Below, one piece after another: positions 5,848 to 12,187 of a DNA stretch of 12,187 bases. Positions within the stretch are counted from its first letter, which is position 1. Every line of letters begins with the position of its first letter. A program made the translations under genes and the position numbers. The notes under the pieces are model-generated. The model did no database searches. It saw only the letters and a list, made by a program, of their open reading frames with translations, and was not told where the DNA came from. The DNA is from Deltaproteobacteria bacterium (lineage in GTDB: Bacteria > Myxococcota_A > UBA9160 > JAFDET01). The DNA is taken from contig JAFDET010000069.1 of NCBI GenBank assembly GCA_019310195.1, positions 1 to 12,187 of the forward strand, in the 5' to 3' direction.

Positions 5848-7904
5848 AGAACGTGGACGTCCAGCACACGCGGAACTTCGCCCTCATCGGCCACTCGGGC
5901 GACGGCAAGACCACCTTGGGTGAGGCGCTGCTCTTTCGGGCCGGGGCCACCCACGCGCAGGGCAAGGTAGACGACGGCACATCCGTACTGAACTTCCTCC
6001 CCGAGGAGAAGGATCGTCACACGGCCACCATCAGCTCGTCGGTATACGCGTTCGACTGGGACGGCCACCACGCAACGCTCGTGGACACCCCCGGAGACCC
6101 GAACTTCAACGCGGATGCCCAGATCGTGCTGGCCGGCCTCGACGGTGCTGTGCTGCTGGTCTCGCCGACGGACGGCCCCAAGGTGGGCACCGAGAAGCTG
6201 CTGCGCGCTGCGCGTCGGAGCGACGTGGCCTGCCTGGCTTTCGTGAGCGGCATGGACCGGGAACGGGCCGACTTCGACACGGCCGTGGAGGCGCTGCGCA
6301 AGCTCGAGTCCGGCGCCATCCCCCTGTGCATCCCCATCGGCAGCGCCGACAACCACTCGGGCGTGATCGACCTGATGGCCCGCAAAGCATTCACCGCGGA
6401 TGGCGAGGGAGAGATCCCCGCGGACCTGGCCGACGAGGCCGAGGCCGCTCGCCAGCGCCTGGTGGAGGCGGTGGCCGAGTGCGACGACACGCTGCTGGAG
6501 AAGTACCTCGAGGAAGGCGACCTGGACGAGGACGAGGTGCGCGAGGGCCTGGTGGCAGGCACGCGCCGCGGCCAGATCCTTCCCGTGCTGTGCGGCTCGG
6601 GCGCCGCTGCGATCGGTATCGATCCCCTGCTCAAGGGGCTCACCGAGCTGCTCCCCTCCCCTGCCGACCGGCCTCCTTTCCGAGCCGGCGAGGACGATGC
6701 GGAGCTCGCCGCCGATCCGGACGGGCCGTTCACGGCCCGGGTCATCAAGACCATGATCGACCGCTACGCGGGGACGCTCTCCATCTTCCGCGTGGTCTCC
6801 GGCAGGTTGCTCGCCGACTCCTCCCTGGTCAACGCCGGCACCGGCGAGAAGGCCCGGGTGGGCAAGCTCCTGCTGATGCGGGGCGAGCAACACGATGATG
6901 TCCCGGAAGCGGGACCGGGCGACATCGTGGCGGTGGCCAAGCTCAAGGGCGTGCACACCGGCCAGGGCCTGACCCAGGAAAAGGGGGGCGTGGCGCTACC
7001 GGAAATTTCCATTCCCCAGGGCGTGCTTTCGTACGCCATCTCGGCGGAATCGAAGGGAGATGAGGATAAAGTCTACGCGTCCCTCGGCCGATTGGTGGAA
7101 GAAGACCCCACGCTCCATCTGGGGCGTGAGGCATCCACGGGCGAGTTCCTCCTCACGGGGATGGGCGAGCTCCACATCCGCACGACGGTCCACAAGCTGA
7201 AGCGGCTCTTCGAAGTGGACGTGGAGCTCAAGACCCCCAAGGTGCCCTACCGGGAGACCATCACCCGCAAGGCCGAGAACGTCGAGGGGAAGCTCAAGAA
7301 ACAGACCGGCGGCAAGGGAATGTTCGGCGTCTGCTACCTGACCTTGGAGCCCCGCGGACGGGGCGAGGGCTTCGAATTCTCCGACGAGATCGTGGGCGGC
7401 GCGATTCCCCGCGGCCTGATTCCGGCCGTGGAGAAGGGCTGCCTCGAGGGGATGGAGCGCGGCCCGCTCGCCGGCTATCCGGTGGTCGACATCCGCGTCC
7501 GTTGCATCGACGGCAAGTTCCACTCGGTGGACTCCAACGAGATGGCCTTCAAGCTGGCGGGTTCCTTCGGCTTCAAGGCCGCCATGCAGGCCGCCCGACC
7601 GACGATCCTCGAGCCGATCATGAACGTGGAGGTCACGGCGCCCGACGACCACATCGGCGACGTGATGGGCGACCTTTCGAGCCGACGCGGCCGGGTCCAG
7701 GCCAGCGAGGCCTCGGGCTCTGCGCAGATGATCCGGGTCCAGGTGCCCATGTGCGAAATGCTCGAGTACGCGAGCACTTTGACCAGCCTCACCGGGGGCA
7801 AGGGCGACTTCCACATGGAGTTCTCGCACTACGACGAGGTCCCGTCGAACGTGCGCGACAAGTTGGTTGCGGAAGCGAAGGCGAGCCAAGCCGAGGACTC
7901 CTGA
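5844..7904 (+). CDS. elongation factor G paralog (EF-G-2-like GTPase)
   Basis: This 686-residue protein has the full five-domain EF-G plan. The GTPase domain starts with P-loop GHSGDGKTT (16-24), then switch I DRHTATI (57-63), G3 DTPGD (81-85) and a G4 position SGMD (135-138). Domains II-III follow. Domain IV contains KKQTGGKGMFG and FHSVDSNEMAF, and domain V ends with LEPIMNVEVTAP. It is not the housekeeping EF-G: switch I lacks RGITI, the catalytic His after DTPG is Asp, and G4 lacks the Asn-Lys pair. It belongs with the EF-G-2-type paralogs, whose role in translation is unsettled. Its ATG overlaps the coaX stop (ATGA), behind AAGGAG at 5830-5835, so it is co-expressed with cofactor genes rather than with rpsL-rpsG-tuf as a housekeeping copy would be. 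Confidence 0.9.
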   Translation: MKNVDVQHTRNFALIGHSGDGKTTLGEALLFRAGATHAQGKVDDGTSVLNFLPEEKDRHTATISSSVYAFDWDGHHATLVDTPGDPNFNADAQIVLAGLDGAVLLVSPTDGPKVGTEKLLRAARRSDVACLAFVSGMDRERADFDTAVEALRKLESGAIPLCIPIGSADNHSGVIDLMARKAFTADGEGEIPADLADEAEAARQRLVEAVAECDDTLLEKYLEEGDLDEDEVREGLVAGTRRGQILPVLCGSGAAAIGIDPLLKGLTELLPSPADRPPFRAGEDDAELAADPDGPFTARVIKTMIDRYAGTLSIFRVVSGRLLADSSLVNAGTGEKARVGKLLLMRGEQHDDVPEAGPGDIVAVAKLKGVHTGQGLTQEKGGVALPEISIPQGVLSYAISAESKGDEDKVYASLGRLVEEDPTLHLGREASTGEFLLTGMGELHIRTTVHKLKRLFEVDVELKTPKVPYRETITRKAENVEGKLKKQTGGKGMFGVCYLTLEPRGRGEGFEFSDEIVGGAIPRGLIPAVEKGCLEGMERGPLAGYPVVDIRVRCIDGKFHSVDSNEMAFKLAGSFGFKAAMQAARPTILEPIMNVEVTAPDDHIGDVMGDLSSRRGRVQASEASGSAQMIRVQVPMCEMLEYASTLTSLTGGKGDFHMEFSHYDEVPSNVRDKLVAEAKASQAEDS

Positions 7905-7905
7905 G

Positions 7906-7927
7906 CCACGCGGCCCGGGCCGCGTGG
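7906..7927. terminator. 22-bp perfect palindrome, possible terminator or regulatory hairpin
   Basis: The arm CCACGCGGCCC is followed at once by its exact reverse complement, one nucleotide after the EF-G stop codon. As RNA it would fold into a very stable GC-rich stem with a tight loop. No T-tract follows, so it is not a textbook intrinsic terminator. It could still end or attenuate the nadC operon transcript, protect its 3' end, or serve as a binding site for a dimeric protein ahead of the next gene set. Confidence 0.5.
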
Positions 7928-7978
7928 GGTGCTCGGCCCCCGCCTGAATACAGCTCGCGTAGCGGGGAATGGACGGAA
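7928..7978 (+). promoter_or_regulatory. short leader before the helical-repeat protein gene
   Basis: This 51-bp stretch lies between the palindrome and the next ATG. TGAATAC near 7945 is the only AT-rich hexamer-like element and has no matching -35. The G-rich AGCGGGGAATGGACGGAA provides a weak ribosome binding site just before the ATG at 7979. Read-through from the upstream operon is therefore possible. Confidence 0.25.
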
Positions 7979-9070
7979 ATGGCCGAGACCCAGAAGATCA
8001 CGCTCAAGCTGTCGCCCCAGGCTCGCCGCTACGCCAGCCCCGACGCCCCGCTGGAGGCGCGCAGCATGGCCGCACGGGGCGCCCTGCCCCTGCCGCCCGT
8101 CGAGCTGGCCACCGTGCTCTTCGCGCTACTCCACGACCCGGACGCCGAGATCAAGACGACGGCGCGGGAGAGCCTGGACGGTCTGCCCCGCGACCTGACC
8201 CTCTCGGTGCTCTCCGGCGAGACGCACCCGGCCCTGCTCTCCCACCTGGCGCACGTCCACCACGATGACGCCGAGCTCATGGAGAAGCTCGCGCTCAATT
8301 CCGCTGTGACGGACGAGACGTTCATCTTCCTCGCCTCGCTGCCGCACAAGCGGGTGGTGGAGATCGCAGCCAACAACCAGCAGCGACTGCTGCGCTGCGC
8401 CGAAATCGTCGACGCCCTGGGCGACAACCCCCTCACCGGGCGGGCGGTGATCGACCGGATCCTCTCGTTCCTCGGCATTGAGCGACCCGATGCGGAGCAC
8501 CACGAGGACACCGACCCCTTCGACGATCTTCCCGGTCCCGACGAGATCACCGACGACCGCGCTCGCGCCGCGCTACGCGCCCTGCTGGGCGACGACGCGG
8601 CCGGCCTGGCCCAGGAGCTCCTGGAGGAGCGCCAGGAGGCGCCGGACGAGCAGGAGCGGATCAACCTGCTTCAGCTGGTGCAGACGATGACGGTCATGCA
8701 GAAGATCAAGCTGGCGCGCATGGGCAACGGCGAGGCGCGCAGTCTGCTGGTCCGCGACACCAACAAGATCGTGGCCACGGCCGCCATCCGCAGCCCCAAG
8801 ATCACCGACAGCGAGGTGCTGCAGTTCGCCAAGGCCCGGAACGTGTGCGACGCGGTCATGCGCATCATTGCCGCCAACCGCGAGTTCACCCGCAGCTACC
8901 AGGTGAAGCTCGCACTGGCCACGAATCCCAAGACGGCTCAGCCCACGGCGATGAAGTTCCTCAACTACCTTCAGGAGAAGGACCTGCGCTCCATCATGAA
9001 GAGCAAGGATGTGCCCACGGCCGTGTCCACCCACGCGCGGCGCCTCCTCACCAAGAAGGGGAAGATCTGA
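7979..9070 (+). CDS. uncharacterised helical-repeat (HEAT-like) protein, first gene of GTPase operon
   Basis: I cannot assign a named family. The 363-residue protein is predicted to be soluble and almost all alpha-helical. Residues about 40-165 look like HEAT/ARM-type repeats: LFALLHDPDAEIKTTARESL (47-66) has the classic Asp-Pro-Asp turn, and later segments such as LALNSAVTDETFIFLA and VVEIAANNQQRLL repeat the helix-turn-helix rhythm. Residues 166-197 are an acidic linker. Residues 228-363 form a well-defined C-terminal block with recurring (K/R)xxxATAAIRSPKITDSEV and LALATNPKTAQPTAMKFL patterns, also reminiscent of short helical repeats. From memory, similar proteins occur in deltaproteobacteria without known function. 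Its TGA shares an A with the next ATG (TGATG), so it is translationally coupled to the MglA-like GTPase and is a natural candidate for its scaffold or regulator. Confidence 0.75.
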   Translation: MAETQKITLKLSPQARRYASPDAPLEARSMAARGALPLPPVELATVLFALLHDPDAEIKTTARESLDGLPRDLTLSVLSGETHPALLSHLAHVHHDDAELMEKLALNSAVTDETFIFLASLPHKRVVEIAANNQQRLLRCAEIVDALGDNPLTGRAVIDRILSFLGIERPDAEHHEDTDPFDDLPGPDEITDDRARAALRALLGDDAAGLAQELLEERQEAPDEQERINLLQLVQTMTVMQKIKLARMGNGEARSLLVRDTNKIVATAAIRSPKITDSEVLQFAKARNVCDAVMRIIAANREFTRSYQVKLALATNPKTAQPTAMKFLNYLQEKDLRSIMKSKDVPTAVSTHARRLLTKKGKI

Positions 9071-10065
9071 TGGCGGAAGTGAACGCCGAAAAGGCGGAAG
9101 TCAGCGCGAAGGTTCTCTACTGGGGCGCGGCCGGGGCCGGCAAGACCGCCAACCTGGAGCACGTGTACCGCAAGCTGCGCGCCGACAACCGGGGCGAGCT
9201 GCGCCGGGTGCCCACCGCCTTGGACCCCTCGGTGTGCTTCGAGAGCCTGCCCATCACCCTGGGCGAGCTGTCGGGTCTGAAGGTCCACCTGCACGTCGTA
9301 GCCGTGCCCGGCTCGGCGGAACACGCCCCTACCCGCAAGCAGCAGCTCGACCGCGTCGATGGAATCGTGCTGGTCCTCGACGCAACCCCGGAGCGGCTCG
9401 ACGCCAACCTGGAGTCGTTCGACGAGCTGCGCCGATCCCTCTCGGCCTACGGCCGCTCGCTGGAAGAGGTGCCGCTGGTCGTCCAGTACAACAAGCGCGA
9501 CCTGGCCGACGACTTCACGCTGGAGGAGCTGCACCGCAAGCTCGACCTGCGCGGCGCCGCGGTCTTCGAGGCGGTGGCCACCCAGGGCAAGGGCGTGCTT
9601 CAGGCCCTCACCACCATTTCGAAGCGCGTGATCCGCCGGCTGCGCGAAGAGGACCTGGCCGGCCGGTCCGAAGCCACCGCGACCGCAGCTTCCCCGGTCG
9701 AGCCCCAGGGCGCTTCGCTGCTCGAGCCCCTTCCGGAGCCGGAGCGCATCGTGGATCCCGAGCCTGCGGACCCGCCGGCCGTGGTGGAGTCCGCCCTGGA
9801 GGCCGAGCAGGCGGACCCGCAGGCCGCCGTGCTGGCGGACCAGGCCATCGAGGTGGCCCAGGCCTTCTTCGACGCCGGCCTTCCCGAAGCCCGGGCCGAG
9901 GCGGAGGCGGCCCCGGCCGAGCTGGAGATCGCCGACCTGGGCGAAGCGCGACGCCGCGATGCGCGCTCCTTCTCCGTGCCCGTCACCCTGCGCGACGCCG
10001 AGGGCCGCAGCTACGCCATGACCGTGACCGTTCGCCTGGATCCGCCGGAGCCCACGGAGAGCTGA
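9070..10065 (+). CDS. MglA-like small Ras-type GTPase with C-terminal extension
   Basis: Residues 1-195 align without gaps to Myxococcus MglA, with identical numbering of the key motifs. These are the P-loop GAAGAGKTAN (19-28), LPITLGE (60-66), the atypical G3 motif VPGS (79-82) without the Ras Asp, and G4 NKRD (141-144). MglA is a cytoplasmic GTP switch that sets the leading pole of motile cells. MglA's intrinsic finger Arg53 is Pro here, Thr54 is Ser and Gln82 is Ser, so GTP hydrolysis should be weak or need an unusual activator. Residues about 196-331 are not found in MglA (about 195 residues). They comprise a Pro/Glu/Ala-rich acidic tail, a helical segment (DQAIEVAQAFFDAGL) and a terminal beta-rich patch near 300-324. 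The gene starts in a TGATG overlap behind AAGGGGAAG and ends in another. No MglB (roadblock) gene is in the window. Confidence 0.88.
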   Translation: MAEVNAEKAEVSAKVLYWGAAGAGKTANLEHVYRKLRADNRGELRRVPTALDPSVCFESLPITLGELSGLKVHLHVVAVPGSAEHAPTRKQQLDRVDGIVLVLDATPERLDANLESFDELRRSLSAYGRSLEEVPLVVQYNKRDLADDFTLEELHRKLDLRGAAVFEAVATQGKGVLQALTTISKRVIRRLREEDLAGRSEATATAASPVEPQGASLLEPLPEPERIVDPEPADPPAVVESALEAEQADPQAAVLADQAIEVAQAFFDAGLPEARAEAEAAPAELEIADLGEARRRDARSFSVPVTLRDAEGRSYAMTVTVRLDPPEPTES

Positions 10066-12187
10066 TGCGCAAGCGCATCGCCATCTTCGGAGCGACGGAC
10101 GAGGCGATCGGCCTGGTGCCGCTGCTCGAGGCGAACCCGGAGGTCGAGATCCCGGTAATCTACGACCCGGATCCGGCCGCGGCGCGCGAGCGCCTGGCGC
10201 GCGTGCATCCGGATCTTGCCGCACGCTTCGCGGCCCGCCTGACCGACGACCTGGAGAAGCTCGCGGGAACGGCGGGGCTCCACGCCGTGGTCGACGCCGG
10301 TCTCAAGCCGGACTTCGCCCAACGCGCCCCCGAGGCCGTCGCGGCGGGGCTGCAGGTGGTACCTCCGCTCACGGCCCGGCTCCTGTGGGCCTACGGGGCC
10401 TCGAGCCGCGACCACAAGGGAGAGCTGCTCCAGGCGCTCCACGAGGTCGTGGAATCGTACAACCTCACCGTTGACACCGACGAGCTCTTCACGCGCATGC
10501 TCGACATCGCACTGGGCGTCACCGGCGCCGACGGCGGGTCGCTGATGCTCTTCGACAGCGAGCAGCGCGAGCTCCGCGTGCGCGTGGCCGCCGGAATCGA
10601 GCCCGAGCTGTGGGCGAAGATCCGCGTGCGGCCCGGCGAAGGCATCGCGGGCCGCGCCGTCGCCGAGGGGCGCGCCCTGCGCATCCGGGGCAAGGCCGAC
10701 CGTGAGACCTTCCGCATCGTGCGCGAGCGGCTGGACGTGGAGTCGGCGCTCTGCGTCCCGCTGATCCACGACCAGCGGGTGCTGGGCGTACTGAACCTGC
10801 ACCACGCCACGCGTCCCGACGCGTTCGGGGACGAGGACCTGGCCTTCGTAGAGCAGCTCGCCGCTCTGGACGCCGAGATCATCGCACGGGCCCAGGAGCA
10901 CGAGCTGCTCCGCGATCAGTCTGCGCGCTACGACGCCGTGCGGGAGGTGCGACGCGTCCTCGACGCCCGCTCGCCCCTCCACGACCGCATGGAAGAGCTG
11001 TGCAGCCTGGTGGCCGGACGCGTGGGCCGTGGCATCGCCACCGTGTACCTGTATGACGTGGACGAGGACGCGCTGCGGCTGGCGGCCACCTCCCTGGCTG
11101 GAGGCGGCTTCGGCGGCGAGTACCGCATTGCCATCGGCGAGGGGGTGGATGGCGCAGCGGCCGCGGCACGACACGCCACCTTCCTGGACGATCCCAGCGG
11201 AGCGCTGGCCTACGCGGCCCTGCCCCTGATGCTGGAAGAGCGCCTGGTGGGTCTGCTGGCGGTGCAGGCCGGACCCGATGCGCCTCGCGGACGCGCCACC
11301 CGGGAGGGCCTGCTGGAGATCGCTGCGGCGACGGCCGATGCCGTCGCGCAAGCCGACCGGGAAGCGCGGATGAGCTCCCGCGCGGCCAAGGTGGGCGCGA
11401 TCAACGAGATGGGCATCCGCATGCTCTCGGCCACCGACCTGGCCGAAGTCGCGCGGCTGGCCACCTCGTCGGGCGCGATGATCCTGGAGGCCGACCACGC
11501 GGTCCTGCGCCTGCAGGACACCGAGACCGGTCGCTACGTGATCCGCTCCTACTTCGGAGCCGCCAGCGGGCGGCAGCAGGAGCAGCTTTTCCGTCTGGAC
11601 AAGTCCCTGTCGGTGGATGTCATCAAGCGTCGCACCGGCGCACTGGTGCGCGACCCCGCCCGGTACCCCGGACTGGCCTCCCTGGATGCCGACGTGCGCT
11701 CGGCCATGGCCTCCCCGCTGCGCCGCGACGGGCGCGTGGTGGGCACCCTCGCCTTCTACGACAAGGTCGCCGCCGACAGCTTCTACCCCTCCACCTTCAA
11801 CGAGGACGACTTCCAGGTCTTCGTCAAGTACGTCACGTACGTAGAGCGTTCGGTTGCCAACGCCGCGTTCCACGACCAGGCGCGCCGCCACCGCAGCTTC
11901 GACGAGGAAACCGGGCTCCCCAACGCCGCCTACCTGGCCCGCCGGATCGACGAAGAGATCGCCCGGGCCGGCAGCCACACGGGCGCGTTCGCGCTGGCCG
12001 TGTGCCGGATCGAGAATTGGAGCCAGCTGGTGAGCCGGACCGACCCGGTCCACCTGCGGCGCGTAGTGCAGCGCGTCTCGGAGGCGCTGCGTGCGTGCGT
12101 GCGCTCCTTCGACGTACCGGCGCGTACCGGAGAGGCCGAGTTCACCGTACTGGTGCCGGACCCGGCGCAAGTCGCCGCGGAGACGGT
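10065..12187 (+). CDS. multi-GAF sensor with Rossmann-like N-terminus and degenerate GGDEF domain, 3' truncated
   Basis: There are 707 codons before the window ends, with no stop. Residues 1-110 look like a Rossmann-type nucleotide-binding fold (RIAIFGATDEAIGLVPLL with a GxxxxxxG turn, then IPVIYDPD). Three GAF-like regions follow at about 134-282, 299-426 and 446-602; the first is clearest (GGSLMLFD, VRPGEGIAGRAV, VPLIHDQRVLGVLNL). From about 612 a GGDEF-type domain starts with DEETGLPNAAYLARRI. Its active-site loop reads GEAEF (689-693) instead of GG(D/E)EF, while RSFD (680-683) keeps the RxxD inhibitory-site motif at the canonical spacing. It probably does not make c-di-GMP but may bind it. 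No membrane segment is seen, so it is a cytoplasmic sensor. The ATG overlaps the GTPase stop (TGATG) behind GGAG, which argues for a shared role. The C-terminal remainder lies outside the window. Confidence 0.82.
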   Translation, partial: MRKRIAIFGATDEAIGLVPLLEANPEVEIPVIYDPDPAAARERLARVHPDLAARFAARLTDDLEKLAGTAGLHAVVDAGLKPDFAQRAPEAVAAGLQVVPPLTARLLWAYGASSRDHKGELLQALHEVVESYNLTVDTDELFTRMLDIALGVTGADGGSLMLFDSEQRELRVRVAAGIEPELWAKIRVRPGEGIAGRAVAEGRALRIRGKADRETFRIVRERLDVESALCVPLIHDQRVLGVLNLHHATRPDAFGDEDLAFVEQLAALDAEIIARAQEHELLRDQSARYDAVREVRRVLDARSPLHDRMEELCSLVAGRVGRGIATVYLYDVDEDALRLAATSLAGGGFGGEYRIAIGEGVDGAAAAARHATFLDDPSGALAYAALPLMLEERLVGLLAVQAGPDAPRGRATREGLLEIAAATADAVAQADREARMSSRAAKVGAINEMGIRMLSATDLAEVARLATSSGAMILEADHAVLRLQDTETGRYVIRSYFGAASGRQQEQLFRLDKSLSVDVIKRRTGALVRDPARYPGLASLDADVRSAMASPLRRDGRVVGTLAFYDKVAADSFYPSTFNEDDFQVFVKYVTYVERSVANAAFHDQARRHRSFDEETGLPNAAYLARRIDEEIARAGSHTGAFALAVCRIENWSQLVSRTDPVHLRRVVQRVSEALRACVRSFDVPARTGEAEFTVLVPDPAQVAAET

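Noticed and set aside
5844..7904. Housekeeping EF-G (fusA)
   Set aside because: Changes in switch I, the DTPGH histidine and NKxD, plus absence of rpsL/rpsG/tuf neighbours, mark it as a paralog.
7502..7978. Upstream extension of the helical-repeat protein into the EF-G gene
   Set aside because: The residues are an alternative-frame reading of EF-G domains IV-V; the ATG at 7979 starts after the EF-G stop and the palindrome.
12102..12143. Active diguanylate cyclase
   Set aside because: The signature loop is GEAEF, not GGDEF/GGEEF, so catalysis is unlikely.
10011..12170. 719-codon open frame on the minus strand opposite the GAF sensor
   Set aside because: No recognisable domains. The plus-strand frame shows GAF and GGDEF-type signatures over the same bases and a coupled start codon.

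Overview
This is a GC-rich window (roughly two-thirds G+C or more by eye) of densely packed bacterial chromosome. All genes look native, with no transposase, integrase, tRNA, rRNA or CRISPR array. The combination of a FliA-type sigma factor, a RomR-like single-receiver regulator, a PP2C phosphatase, an MglA-type small GTPase and a nadC-birA-coaX cluster points to a deltaproteobacterial lineage in the broad sense (Myxococcota or a related phylum). This placement is inferred from gene content, not from a marker phylogeny.

Layout. (1) Positions 2-190 hold the 3' end of a sigma-28 (FliA/WhiG) gene, so a flagellar gene cluster probably lies upstream. (2) Converging on it is a complete PP2C Ser/Thr phosphatase gene on the minus strand (375-1097). 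The gap between them carries short hairpins and one copy of a GC-rich repeat. (3) Divergent from the phosphatase is a 545-residue response regulator (1352-2989): a receiver with Asp53, a long Pro/Ala/acidic linker containing 9-residue repeats, and a C-terminal pair of 23-residue helical repeats. Receiver and overall plan resemble the polarity regulator RomR. (4) A 64-bp tandem repeat of the same family as the first repeat separates it from (5) nadC-birA-coaX and an EF-G paralog (3171-7904). Each of these four genes overlaps the next by 4 nt, so they form one operon joining NAD, biotin and CoA cofactor metabolism to a translation-factor-like GTPase. (6) A 22-bp perfect palindrome directly follows the EF-G stop codon. 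(7) From 7979 to the window end runs a second tightly coupled set, with TGATG junctions: an uncharacterised helical-repeat protein, an MglA-like GTPase with a 130-residue C-terminal extension, and a large sensor (Rossmann-like N-terminus, three GAF-like regions, degenerate GGDEF) that runs off the end.

The most interesting part is region 7. The GTPase aligns without gaps to Myxococcus MglA through the nucleotide-binding core, yet it has Pro and Ser where MglA has its catalytic Arg53 and Gln82. The sensor's GGDEF core is GEAEF, while an RxxD inhibitory-site motif remains at the expected spacing. I read this as a candidate signalling or polarity switch in which a slow-hydrolysing MglA-like GTPase works with a helical scaffold and a possible c-di-GMP-binding sensor. 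The motif replacements are visible in the sequence; the shared function is inference. Comparisons with MglA, RomR, PleD and EF-G are from memory of those sequences.
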